Assembly (NCBI GenBank): GCA_902778985.1
Contig: CACYZS010000110.1
Span: 1-9,888 of the forward strand
Length of the DNA: 9,888 nucleotides
Direction of reading: 5' to 3'
DNA from: an uncultured Ruminococcus sp.
Lineage (GTDB): Bacteria; Bacillota; Clostridia; Oscillospirales; CAG-272
Shown here: positions 1 through 6,984 of the stretch, one piece after another
How positions within the stretch are numbered: position 1 is the stretch's first letter
How the letters are laid out: the number at the start of each line of letters is the position of its first letter
Notes under the pieces: generated by a model
What the model was told of the DNA's origin: nothing
What the model saw: only the letters and a program-made list of their open reading frames with translations
Databases searched by the model: none
Program-made: the position numbers and the translations under genes

Positions 1-29
1 TGCGCGTCTGCCAGTTCCGCCACTCCCGC
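1..29 (-). tRNA. tRNA-Leu, 5' portion (cut by window edge)
   Basis: Read on the minus strand from base 29, the sequence begins GCGGGAGTGGCGGAACTGG and continues CAGACGCGCA. This is an acceptor 5' strand GCGGGAG, the U8-G9 pair, and a D-arm of the form GCGG-AACTGGCAGA-CGC. That D-arm with the GGCAGACGC block is typical of bacterial class II leucine tRNAs. Only about a third of the gene is present; the anticodon, the long variable arm and the 3' end lie beyond base 1, so the isoacceptor cannot be named. A perfect sigma-A promoter directly upstream supports it being a real, expressed tRNA. Confidence 0.88.
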
Positions 30-41
30 GTGACGAATGAT

Positions 42-70
42 ATTATACACGACGAGGGGCGGTTTGTCAA
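42..70 (-). promoter_or_regulatory. consensus sigma-A promoter of the tRNA-Leu gene
   Basis: On the minus strand TTGACA (65-70) and TATAAT (42-47) are separated by exactly 17 bases, a full match to the vegetative consensus. The -10 box ends 12 bases before the tRNA 5' end, so transcription would start a few bases upstream of the mature tRNA, as is usual for stable RNA genes. The A/T-rich stretch upstream (72-96) could act as an UP element. Confidence 0.85.
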
Positions 71-171
71 CCCTTTTTCAAAAGATTTTTGACCTTTTCG
101 GGCGGGCGAAGAGCGGGGGAAAAAACGGAGAAGAAAAGGCGGTTCGGATGGGATAACTCAACAATAGAAGA

Positions 172-195
172 GGCGGAGAGTTTTCGCTCTCCGCC
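172..195 (-). terminator. stem-loop terminator after the sigma-factor gene
   Basis: A perfect 9-bp stem, GGCGGAGAG at 172-180 pairing with CTCTCCGCC at 187-195, encloses a 6-base loop. On the minus strand it is followed by a moderately T-rich tract (TCTTCTATTGTTG). It lies 48 bases after the stop of the sigma-factor gene and only 9 bases beyond a second in-frame stop. The U-tract is weak, so termination may be partial and transcription could continue toward the tRNA. Confidence 0.6.
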
Positions 196-203
196 CCCCC
201 ATT

Positions 204-272
204 TTATTCATCTGCCACAACGAACGTGGTCGGCACGGTCTTTTATCGCAAAACGGTGTACGTCGTCGGCAT
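204..272 (-). repeat. degenerate 36-base tandem repeat at the sigma-factor 3' end
   Basis: The last codons of the sigma-factor gene read MPTTYTVLR-stop (272 to 243). Immediately after the stop, in the same frame, the DNA reads KTVPTTFVVADE-stop (242 to 204). The two blocks MPTTYTV and VPTTFVV start 36 bases apart and share most nucleotides over their first 15 positions. This may be a duplicated C-terminus, or a gene whose original end lay at 204 and which gained an earlier stop. The periodicity and shared frame are seen directly; the history is inference. Confidence 0.4.
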
Positions 273-1790
273 TTCAAAAGGATGCCATGAGGTGCTCAGG
301 AATTGTCGCTCAATTAGTATTGTCGCGGGAATACAGACAGTATTGACAAACGCATCGTTCATGGCAATTCCGGGAATCTGATCGGACAGATGTTTCGGCG
401 TGTGTGCGCTTAGAATCCGGACGGTTGTTGCTTCTAATTCCCGGATGATTCCGGCAAGTTCATTATCCGTAAACTCTTTTGTTTTCCGAACAATTTCAGC
501 GTATTGTTCGGACGAATAAACCGGAACGGCTGCCCGATAGGAGCCTTTTTCGCCTATCACGTACCCCTTTTTGATCATTTCGGCAATCGCTTCGAGATCG
601 TATTCGCTGAAATCCGTTTTTTCTCCGCGGCAAATATCACAGAAAATACTGATATACCTCTTGTTTCTGTAGAAGTCGCGGTGATCGCCTTTTCCGTTTT
701 TCTCATAATTGAAGAAGTATAGTCTGTCGTCACGATTGCTGTTTACGTCTGCAAAAGAAAAGACATGCTTTTCGATCGGCTTTTCCACACACCAGATGTA
801 GGCGCGTTCTCCCCAACCGGTTTTGGGAAAGTTTGTTACGCTACCGCCATAAGAGGCTATCATTATCGTCCGGAACAGAATAGTGCAGAGCTGCCAACGC
901 AGGGTGTTTTCAGAAAAACCATTGCCTGAAAAGCCGATTTTCCGGTACTCGTCCAGTTTTTCGGTAACGTATGCTTCGACTTTATCCGCAATCTGTCCGG
1001 GGTATTCTGTGACAGCGCGTCCGATTTCGTCCGCACAGTCCGCGGTGATGACGATAACGTTGGCTTTGTAGTGTTTTCCGTCTTTGATAATGATTTTTTT
1101 GTCTTCAAGTGCTTTGATTTCGTCGTCAAGATAAGGGAGCGCGATGCCGGTTTCAAGACTGATTTGCTGTTCGGTGAGCGAATCATTGTAGCAGGCGCTT
1201 ACAATATTCTGCTTGATTTTGCTCTGCATAAACTTCCAGAAGTAGTTCGGCCCTTCGCCGCTGTACAAGGGAATCAACGTTTTGGGGTTGTAGCTGAGTG
1301 AACCAAAGTTCCTTTCCATACTCATTCCTTCTTTCAGTATCATTCGTGATTTGAAGAGCAGGTATTTTACCATGCTCTCGCTTGTACCGAGAAGGGAGGA
1401 GATTTCCGAACAGGATTTGTTTTCGACGTAATACAGGATCACCGCGCGGCGGTATTTTTCCGAGAGAAGTCCGATCTCGCGCCGCAAGAGCGCGATTGTC
1501 TCGTCTTCTTCCCGGCTTTGCTCGCAATCGGCGTCGGGCAGGTCGAAATCAAGTTCCGTTACATGCGATTGACGGCTTTTCTTCGCGTACCAACGCTTGC
1601 AGACGTTGTTCGCCACCGACCACATAAAGCCGTAGAAAGCGTCCTCGGAGCGCAGATCACCGATCGAACGGCACAACTCGAGCAGGATCTCCTGCGAGAG
1701 ATCTTCTGCGTCAAAGACGTTGCCGGTTCTCGATTTGCTGAAATTGAAAACCGTCTTTGCGACGTCCGATATTCTGTCTTTATGATCCAT
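243..1790 (-). CDS. ECF-like sigma-70 factor with ~360-residue C-terminal extension
   Basis: The product is predicted to be a 515-residue RNA polymerase sigma factor of the ECF type. Region 2 lies at about residues 20-72 (AEDLSQEILLELCRSI, then FMWSVANNVCKRW). Region 4 lies at 100-153 with a clear helix-turn-helix (CSEISSLLGTSESMVKYLL). Ordinary ECF factors end near there at 160-200 residues; this one continues for ~360 more. The extension holds a possible winged-helix segment at 200-250 (LTEQQISLETGIALPYLDDE) and perhaps a second at 395-425. No transmembrane helix is evident, so it should be cytoplasmic. The start at 1790 is chosen because AAAGGAGGGAG lies just before it; a longer frame to 1967 runs through a terminator and lacks this site. 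The gene stands alone between two terminators. Its DNA looks more AT-rich than its neighbours, suggesting transfer. The extension's function is unknown; a ligand-sensing or DNA-binding role is only a guess. Confidence 0.85.
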   Translation of the reverse strand: MDHKDRISDVAKTVFNFSKSRTGNVFDAEDLSQEILLELCRSIGDLRSEDAFYGFMWSVANNVCKRWYAKKSRQSHVTELDFDLPDADCEQSREEDETIALLRREIGLLSEKYRRAVILYYVENKSCSEISSLLGTSESMVKYLLFKSRMILKEGMSMERNFGSLSYNPKTLIPLYSGEGPNYFWKFMQSKIKQNIVSACYNDSLTEQQISLETGIALPYLDDEIKALEDKKIIIKDGKHYKANVIVITADCADEIGRAVTEYPGQIADKVEAYVTEKLDEYRKIGFSGNGFSENTLRWQLCTILFRTIMIASYGGSVTNFPKTGWGERAYIWCVEKPIEKHVFSFADVNSNRDDRLYFFNYEKNGKGDHRDFYRNKRYISIFCDICRGEKTDFSEYDLEAIAEMIKKGYVIGEKGSYRAAVPVYSSEQYAEIVRKTKEFTDNELAGIIRELEATTVRILSAHTPKHLSDQIPGIAMNDAFVNTVCIPATILIERQFLSTSWHPFEMPTTYTVLR

Positions 1791-1816
1791 TCGTCTCCCT
1801 CCTTTCCCGTGGTTTT

Positions 1817-1828
1817 CGGAACGTTCCG
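1817..1828. promoter_or_regulatory. 12-bp perfect palindrome upstream of the sigma-factor gene (possible operator)
   Basis: CGGAACGTTCCG is a perfect inverted repeat 27 bases before the sigma-factor start codon, within its presumed leader. It contains GGAAC on both strands, the core often seen in ECF -35 elements, which would fit autoregulation. No matching -10 element is obvious. A weak TATACA lies a few bases upstream of the palindrome (minus strand) without a good -35. Functional assignment is speculative. Confidence 0.3.
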
Positions 1829-1871
1829 TCTGTATAGTGAAAGGGATCGTCGTTCGGTTAATCTTTTTTTG

Positions 1872-1899
1872 AAAAAAGCCGCCGATTTTTTTCGGCGGC
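1872..1899 (-). terminator. Rho-independent terminator of the Na/Pi-GNAT operon
   Basis: On the minus strand GCCGCCGA (1892-1899) pairs with TCGGCGGC (1878-1885) around a six-A loop and is followed directly by six T residues (1877-1872). This is a textbook intrinsic terminator. It sits 64 bases after the last GNAT-derived stop codon and upstream of the sigma-factor leader, so it separates the two transcription units. Confidence 0.88.
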
Positions 1900-1963
1900 A
1901 TGATACGCGGTCTTTCGTCGGGGGGGCTTTGCGCGGCGAAAAGCGGGGAAGAGGGCGCGGTTT

Positions 1964-2399
1964 TCACACCCGCTCGAAGGCGATCCTCGGGTCGCCGTTA
2001 GACAGGTGAATGATCCCGCGCGCCGAGAAGCCGGCGGCGGTGAGCGCTCGCTGCATCGGGAGGTTGTCGCGGTGGGTGTCGATCCGCAGATGGGGAGAGA
2101 TTGTCGCCGCCCACGCGGTCACGAAGAACGCAATAGGGGGCGTTATCGAGCCAAACCCCCTCGATTTCGGCGTACGTGGGGTCGGGTCCTTCCAGAAACG
2201 CGAAGACCCCGAGCAACTCTCCCGCCTCGTTTCGCCCTTCGTACAGAACGCCGTCCGCGAGGTCGAGATCGACCTCGTTTGAAAAGTCCTTGTCCGCCCA
2301 TTGCTCGGTATTACCGTGCGTCGCCATAAAGCGGCGGGCGTTCCGGTAGACTTCGACGTAGGCGTCCCGCAGAGCGGGATCGGCGGAGCGGACCGTCAT
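1964..2399 (-). pseudogene. GNAT N-acetyltransferase, disrupted by internal deletion and frameshift
   Basis: The N-terminal frame (2399 to about 2140) has the pattern of a GNAT subfamily common in Firmicutes: an AR-FM-x-GN-x-x-QW block (RRFMATHGNTEQWA), then VFAFLEGPDPTYAEIEGVWL. After NAPY the expected segment with the acetyl-CoA-binding loop is missing and the frame changes. The rest of the domain resumes in the next frame at about 2131: AFFVTAWAATISPHLRIDTH, then RDNLPMQRALTAAGF, ending with GTG-TGA at 1964. Roughly 20 residues appear to be lost. The open frame that continues without the shift gives an Arg/Pro/His-rich tail ending at 1998 that does not resemble the family. The gene start overlaps the stop of the Na/Pi transporter gene (ATGA), so it was translationally coupled to it. 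Its substrate is unknown. A sequencing error could explain the shift but hardly the missing block. Confidence 0.75.
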
Positions 2400-4195
2400 T
2401 TGTCAAGTCCCTCCGGGGGCGTTCCGACGCCGAGGGAGTATTTCTTCAGATACTCCTTGTAGTTCCACTTGAAACTCTCGCCGCCGGCGCGGACGTTGCG
2501 GAGATACTGATGCATACCGAGGTCTCCGTTCGCCGACATTTCGAGGATCAGTCCGGCGATATTGGAGCAGTGATCCGACACGCGTTCCAGATTGGTCAGA
2601 ATATCGGCGAGAACGAATCCGTGTTCGATCGAACATTCGCTCTTTTGCAGGCGGAGAATGTGCTGCAGTTTGATCTCGTCGCGCAGGTAGTCGACCACCT
2701 GTTCAAGCGGCTCGACGAGCGAGGCGGCGTGCAGATCCTGCTTCGTGAAACTGTCGACGGCGAGCGTCAGGATCTCGTCCACCGCGCCGTACATCACCGA
2801 GAGTTCGCGGTTCGCCTCGTTCGAGAAGACCACCTTCTTGTCCCGGATCTCTTCCGCCGATTCGACGAGGTTGACGGCGTGATCCGAGATGCGCTCGAAG
2901 TCGCCGATCAGGTGGAGCAGCGTCGTGACCTGTTTGCTCTCGCGTTCGGGAAGGTCGCGCGTCGACGCCAGTTTGGTCAGATAACTGCCGAGACTGTCTT
3001 CGTACAGGTCGGCTTTGTTTTCAAAGTCGCGTATGGTGCCGGCGATCTTTTCGTCGTACCGTCCGATCAGTCCGAGCGAGAGTCGGAACGCTTCGCACGA
3101 GATCACCGCCATCTTTTCGGTCACTTCGGTCGCGCGTTCGACGGCGACGGTCGGCGTCAAAAACAGACGTTCGTCGAGCAGGTCGATCGAGTCTTCACCC
3201 TTGTTTTCGGGCACGGACAGGACGGCGAGCCGCTCGATCAGCCGCGAGAAGGGCGCGAGCGAAATCACCGACAGGATCTTGAACGCCGTATGCACGGCGG
3301 CGATCCCCCACCAGTGGTCGACCGGGTGGGCGAGGAAGGGAATATCGAAGACGTTCGAGACGACAAGAAACACGATCAGCCACACAAGCGCCGACAGGAC
3401 GTTGAAATACAGATGGATCAAAGCCGTTCTGCGCGCGTTCTTGTTCGCGCCGATCGAGGAGAGCATCGCGGTCACGCAGGTACCGATGTTCAAACCCATG
3501 ATGATCGGGATCGAGGTTCCGTAGGTGATCTCGCCGGTGGTCGCGAGCACCTGCAGGATACCGATCGAGGCGGCGGAGGACTGCACGACCAACGTCGGAA
3601 TCAGACCGGCGATGATGCCGAGCCCCGGGTTCTCGAACATGGTGAGCAGGGAACGGAAGCCCGCGCTCTCCTTCAGGGGTTCGACCGCCTGCGCCATATA
3701 TTCCATGCCGACCATCAGAACCGAGAAGCCGAGAAGGGCGTGCCCGATATTCTTCTTCCGGTCGTTCTTCGACATCATGGTAATGAACAGTCCCGTGATG
3801 GCGAGCAGGGGCATCCACGAGGTCGGTTTCAGCAGGTTGAGGTAGCCGAGAACGCCGCTGTCCCCGCCCTCGATCACCGAAAGACCGGTCAGCCACGCCG
3901 TCGAGGCGCTGCCGACGTTGGCGCCCATGATGACGCCGACGGTCTGCCGGAGCGTCATCAGTCCCGAGTTGACGAAACCGACGATCATAACCGTCGTCGC
4001 GGAACTCGACTGCACCAGCGCGGTCACGCCAAGCCCGAGCAGAAAGCCCTTGCGCGGGTTGGAGGTCGCGTTGGAGAGAATGGATTTCATGCGGGAACCG
4101 CCGATCCGCTTCATGGCGTCGCCCATCACGTTCATACCGTAGAGGAACAGGGCGAGCCCGCAGATCAGTTGCAGCGTTTGCAGAAGAATGGTCAT
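2396..4195 (-). CDS. Na+/phosphate cotransporter family protein with PhoU-like C-terminal domain
   Basis: A 599-residue inner-membrane protein of the NptA / NPT2 (SLC34-like) family. The membrane part (about 1-325) is an inverted duplication with paired signatures: QSSSATTVMIVG near 62 and QSSAASIGILQ near 205, plus GANVGSAST near 91 and GLNIGTCVTA near 234. These QSS motifs form the Na+/Pi site in the family; the second copy reads QSSA here. Residues ~345-570 form helical PhoU-like repeats, including the segments LLHLIGDFERISDHAVNL and LTNLERVSDHCSNIAG. This domain usually regulates phosphate flux. Length and layout match full-size family members. The first codons (MTILLQTLQLICGLALFLYG) fit the usual N-terminus, although the ribosome site is weak. 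It heads a two-gene operon whose second gene is a broken acetyltransferase. Phosphate uptake or balance is the likely role; the family also includes exporters, so direction is uncertain. Confidence 0.92.
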   Translation of the reverse strand: MTILLQTLQLICGLALFLYGMNVMGDAMKRIGGSRMKSILSNATSNPRKGFLLGLGVTALVQSSSATTVMIVGFVNSGLMTLRQTVGVIMGANVGSASTAWLTGLSVIEGGDSGVLGYLNLLKPTSWMPLLAITGLFITMMSKNDRKKNIGHALLGFSVLMVGMEYMAQAVEPLKESAGFRSLLTMFENPGLGIIAGLIPTLVVQSSAASIGILQVLATTGEITYGTSIPIIMGLNIGTCVTAMLSSIGANKNARRTALIHLYFNVLSALVWLIVFLVVSNVFDIPFLAHPVDHWWGIAAVHTAFKILSVISLAPFSRLIERLAVLSVPENKGEDSIDLLDERLFLTPTVAVERATEVTEKMAVISCEAFRLSLGLIGRYDEKIAGTIRDFENKADLYEDSLGSYLTKLASTRDLPERESKQVTTLLHLIGDFERISDHAVNLVESAEEIRDKKVVFSNEANRELSVMYGAVDEILTLAVDSFTKQDLHAASLVEPLEQVVDYLRDEIKLQHILRLQKSECSIEHGFVLADILTNLERVSDHCSNIAGLILEMSANGDLGMHQYLRNVRAGGESFKWNYKEYLKKYSLGVGTPPEGLDK

Positions 4196-4248
4196 TTTAC
4201 CGTCTTGATACCTTTCGTTCGTCAGTCGTTTTTATCATCTTGAAACAA

Positions 4249-4298
4249 GCCCCGCCCCCGGGCGGGAACGGTCGGTTCCCGACGCCCGGGAACGGGGC
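4249..4298 (-). terminator. long two-tier GC-rich terminator hairpin after the AI-2E-family gene
   Basis: On the minus strand the arm GCCCCGTTCCCGGGC (4284-4298) pairs with GCCCGGGGGCGGGGC (4249-4263) over 15 positions with two G-U pairs. Inside it an inner perfect stem GGGAAC/GTTCCC closes a 5-base loop, and a 3-base bulge (4281-4283) separates the tiers. A short T-rich stretch (TTGTTTC) follows. It begins 10 bases after the AI-2E-family stop codon. Because only 53 bases remain before the Na/Pi transporter start, it may instead attenuate read-through into that gene. Confidence 0.75.
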
Positions 4299-4308
4299 CG
4301 GCTTCGGA

Positions 4309-5844
4309 TCATTCGGTTGCGGTTTCGGGTTTGCTTTCTTCTTCACGCACGGGCGTATCTTCGCCCGGGGTGTCGGTTTGCACGTCGGCAGGGGTGGGGT
4401 TTTCGTCCGGGACGTCGGAAGACGGGGTTTCGGCGGCGGCTTCGGTTTCGGTCGCCGTTTCGGCTTCGGAAACGGTCTCCGCCTCGTCGAGCGGCGCTTC
4501 GGCGTCCTCGTCGACCACGGTCATCAGAGGGATCGCCGCCTCGGTGGTTCCGCTCTCCTGCGCCTCGATGACGAGTTCGGAGATACGCTTCTGCTCCGCC
4601 TTGGTATGGCGGCGGTCGCGGCGGAATTTCCGCGCCTTCTCACGCAGCAGGTCGGGATCGTCCGACGGGTTGTGATAGTGCCGTCGGTAGTCGTCCGCCA
4701 TTTCGCCTTTCCCGCGCTTGTTCAGCATGAAATCGGTCAGTTTGCGGATGATATCGTAGAGGATCGTGAAGGTCGGGACGCCGAGGAGCAGTCCGGGGAA
4801 CCCGAACAGCCCGCCGAACAGGATCACCGAGAAGAGCACCCAGAAACTTGACATCTCGATCGAGTTTCCGACGATCAGGGGATCGAAGATATTGGCGTCC
4901 AGTTGCTGAATGATGATCACGATGATCAGGAAATAGATCACCTTGACCGGGTCGATCATCAGAATGATCAGGCAGGAAGGAACGGCGCCGATGTAGGGCC
5001 CGAAGAAGGGGATCATCTGGGACATACCCATCAGCATCGCGATCAGGATCGCCTGCGGCACGCGGAAGATGGACGCGACGATAAAGATCAGAACGCCGAC
5101 CAGCAGCGAGTCGAGCATACGTCCGGAGATGAAACCCGAGAAGACGCGCAGCGTGTAGACCACGACCACGATCGAGACCACGACGTTCAGTAGCGCGGTG
5201 ACGATCATCTTACCGACGCTGAACGTACCCGAGACGATCGGCGCCAGTTTCGTGAAGATCGAGGTCAGATCGGCGCTGGTCAGGTCGGCGAGCGTCGGAG
5301 CGACCGCGTTGGTCAGCCAGTTGACCAGTCCGTTCGATACGCGGTTCAACTGTTCCTGCAGCGAGTCGTTCAGGTCGGGGTTATCGTCGCCGATGATGCC
5401 GGTCAGCCACTCGGCAAACGATTCGATCCAGCCCGGAATACTGTTGATCAGGCGGACGATACTGTCGTAGAGTTGCGGGATCACGGCGAGAAGCAGCCCG
5501 GCGATGATCAGGAAAAAGATCAAAACCGAGAGGAAAATGCTCACGTTGTCTGCGCGTTTCAGCACACGGCGCTCGGTGGTGGTCCCGCGTTCGAGCGAAC
5601 GGCGGAACACCTTTTTGGTGAAGAAGGCGCCGACGGGCTTGTCGAGCAGGTTGCAGAGCGGTTTCAGAACGAACGCGATGATCCCGCCTGCAATAAACGG
5701 CGCAAGGATACCGATGATCTTGGAGAACAGATTGTTCGCCGCGATCGAACGGTCGATCACAAACCCGAGCAGAACGCATCCGGTCAGAACCACGGCGCAG
5801 AAAACGAAGATCGTCAACTGCTTCCGGAAAGTCAGGTTTTTCAT
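4309..5844 (-). CDS. AI-2E family (PerM/YtvI-like) membrane permease, internally shortened, acidic C-terminal tail
   Basis: A 511-residue multi-pass membrane protein of the AI-2E transporter superfamily. Family-typical blocks are seen: FSGFISGRMLDSLLVG (235-250), IPFFGPYIGAVPS (278-290), then QQLDANIFDPLIVGNS and FWVLFSVILFGGLFGFPGLL, a GVPTF motif near 355, and a membrane end near 375. The start at 5844 has GGAGGGAG just upstream; an in-frame start at 5904 lies upstream of the promoter and is rejected. Two oddities: the ~35-residue loop that family members carry between the VVVVY helix and RVFSGF is missing (residues 230-233), without frame loss; and residues ~440-511 are a low-complexity tail rich in Glu, Ala, Thr, Pro and Asp, predicted disordered and cytoplasmic. 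The family covers autoinducer-2 exporters, ion antiporters and many uncharacterised members, so the substrate is not assigned. It is transcribed alone from its own promoter. Confidence 0.88.
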   Translation of the reverse strand: MKNLTFRKQLTIFVFCAVVLTGCVLLGFVIDRSIAANNLFSKIIGILAPFIAGGIIAFVLKPLCNLLDKPVGAFFTKKVFRRSLERGTTTERRVLKRADNVSIFLSVLIFFLIIAGLLLAVIPQLYDSIVRLINSIPGWIESFAEWLTGIIGDDNPDLNDSLQEQLNRVSNGLVNWLTNAVAPTLADLTSADLTSIFTKLAPIVSGTFSVGKMIVTALLNVVVSIVVVVYTLRVFSGFISGRMLDSLLVGVLIFIVASIFRVPQAILIAMLMGMSQMIPFFGPYIGAVPSCLIILMIDPVKVIYFLIIVIIIQQLDANIFDPLIVGNSIEMSSFWVLFSVILFGGLFGFPGLLLGVPTFTILYDIIRKLTDFMLNKRGKGEMADDYRRHYHNPSDDPDLLREKARKFRRDRRHTKAEQKRISELVIEAQESGTTEAAIPLMTVVDEDAEAPLDEAETVSEAETATETEAAAETPSSDVPDENPTPADVQTDTPGEDTPVREEESKPETATE

Positions 5845-5875
5845 TACTCCCTCCGCCGAAAAATGATACGTAACT

Positions 5876-5904
5876 ATTATAACATCGTACCACCGGAAAA
5901 TCAA
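5876..5904 (-). promoter_or_regulatory. sigma-A promoter for the AI-2E-family gene
   Basis: On the minus strand TTGATT (5899-5904) and a perfect TATAAT (5876-5881) are spaced by 17 bases. The -10 box ends 31 bases before the start codon at 5844, leaving a short leader with the GGAGGGAG ribosome site. This promoter also settles the start choice, because the longer reading frame would begin inside the -35 box. Confidence 0.75.
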
Positions 5905-5950
5905 GCGTTATTCATAGAAAAGATTTTTTCATTATTTTTGAAAAAAGGGT

Positions 5951-5979
5951 TTGCTTTTTCGTAGAAGAGGTGGTATAAT
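5951..5979 (+). promoter_or_regulatory. sigma-A promoter for the DUF4203-like membrane-protein gene
   Basis: TTGCTT (5951-5956) and a perfect TATAAT (5974-5979) are separated by 17 bases on the plus strand, 66 bases before the start codon at 6046. It is back-to-back with the minus-strand promoter at 5876-5904, with an A/T-rich stretch (5905-5950) between them that could serve both as an UP element. Confidence 0.7.
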
Positions 5980-6045
5980 AGAAACACGATAAGAGACAAG
6001 GGTGGGGTGAACTGTCGCTTCCGCCCTGGAATAGGAGACAAGACA

Positions 6046-6909
6046 ATGAAACTTGCTACCCAAAACCGCCGTTCCGTGTTCGTCCTGATCCTTCTGGCGG
6101 TCCTGCTGCTCTTCACCGTCGTCGGATTCGCGGACAGCGGAAGCGCAGAGACCGACGGGGTCGTGGCAGCGGCGCAAAGCGGCGTTGAGACGATCCGCAA
6201 ATACGTCAGCCGCGGGATCGAAGAACTGAAGAACGCCAACTACATCGGCGGCGCCGCCACCTCGGCGATCGACGCGCTCAAAGGTATCCGCGACTACTGG
6301 TGGATCATCATCGGCGTGATCGCTCTGATCGAGTGCTTCTTCGGCTACCGTCTGTTCCGTCTGGAACTGGCGCTGGTCGGCTTCGTCGGCGGGTTCGTCG
6401 GCGGTCTGATCCTCTTCCCGTATCTTGTCAAACTGATCCCCGCCATGGAGAACGTCCCGGTCGTCCAGACCATCATCGCGGCGATCCTCGGTATCGCGGG
6501 ACTTCTGCTCACGCAGTTCTTCTTCAAGGCTGCGGTCGTGATCGCCGCGGGCTACGCCGGCTATCTCTTCTCTCAACCCTACGTCGCGTCGTATAACAAC
6601 GCGCTGCTGATCCGCATCGGGATCGGCGTCGTTCTTGCGATCCTCGCCTTCCTGCTCCTGAAGGTCATCATCGTTCTCCTGACCGGTCTGATCGGCGGTA
6701 CCATCGCGCTGGTGCAACTCACCTGCAAGATCGCGGCGGTGCAGGGCGTGCTGCTTGAGGACAACGCCATCGTCGAGAAGGTCTTCAGCGTCACCTCGAA
6801 ACTCGGGCTCGGCATCAACGGATTGACCATCGCCCTGATTATCGGCGTCGTCATCGGTCTGCTCGGCGTCGTGTTCCAGTTCGCCAACACTGCGAGAAGA
6901 AGAGCGTAA
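6046..6909 (+). CDS. multi-pass membrane protein, DUF4203-like
   Basis: A 287-residue protein. Residues 1-29 look like a signal peptide or first helix: NRR, then a long Val/Leu-rich core ending in GFAD. An amphipathic stretch follows at 35-80, then about seven hydrophobic segments (near 86-99, 105-127, 140-157, 160-177, 187-206, 207-228, 257-281) and a short basic end (ARRRA). The block FFGYRLFRLELALVGFVGGF, a glycine-rich helix after G-x-R-L-F, resembles the DUF4203 / TM7S3-TM198 N-terminal pattern; that likeness is from recognition of pattern only. The start is taken at 6046 because AGGAGA lies 7 bases before it; an in-frame ATG at 6007 has no such site. It is divergent from the AI-2E-family gene and first in a plus-strand cluster, with a hairpin after its stop. 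Function unknown; several Gly-rich helices suggest a compact membrane bundle. Confidence 0.8.
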   Translation: MKLATQNRRSVFVLILLAVLLLFTVVGFADSGSAETDGVVAAAQSGVETIRKYVSRGIEELKNANYIGGAATSAIDALKGIRDYWWIIIGVIALIECFFGYRLFRLELALVGFVGGFVGGLILFPYLVKLIPAMENVPVVQTIIAAILGIAGLLLTQFFFKAAVVIAAGYAGYLFSQPYVASYNNALLIRIGIGVVLAILAFLLLKVIIVLLTGLIGGTIALVQLTCKIAAVQGVLLEDNAIVEKVFSVTSKLGLGINGLTIALIIGVVIGLLGVVFQFANTARRRA

Positions 6910-6924
6910 TTCTGAAACAATCAA

Positions 6925-6953
6925 AGCCGCAACGGTTCGTCGCCGTTGCGGCT
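6925..6953 (+). terminator. stem-loop between the membrane-protein and VOC genes
   Basis: AGCCGCAACGG (6925-6935) pairs perfectly with CCGTTGCGGCT (6943-6953) around a 7-base loop. It is followed by GCTTTATG, a poor U-tract. It lies 16 bases after the membrane-protein stop and 31 before the VOC start. It may be a partial terminator or an mRNA-stabilising hairpin that sets different expression levels in one operon; no clear promoter is seen between it and the next gene. Confidence 0.6.
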
Positions 6954-6984
6954 GCTTTATGTCGAAAGAAAAGAGGATGAAAAT

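Noticed and set aside
1791..1967. Upstream extension of the sigma-factor frame to an ATG at 1967
   Set aside because: It runs through the operon terminator at 1872-1899 and part of the GNAT remnant, and has no ribosome site. The start at 1790 has a strong GGAGG-type site.
2510..4243. Long plus-strand open frame (577 codons) opposite the Na/Pi transporter gene
   Set aside because: Shadow frame of high-GC coding DNA on the other strand. The product is Arg/Asp/His/Gln-rich without any family pattern, while the minus strand encodes a clear full-length transporter.
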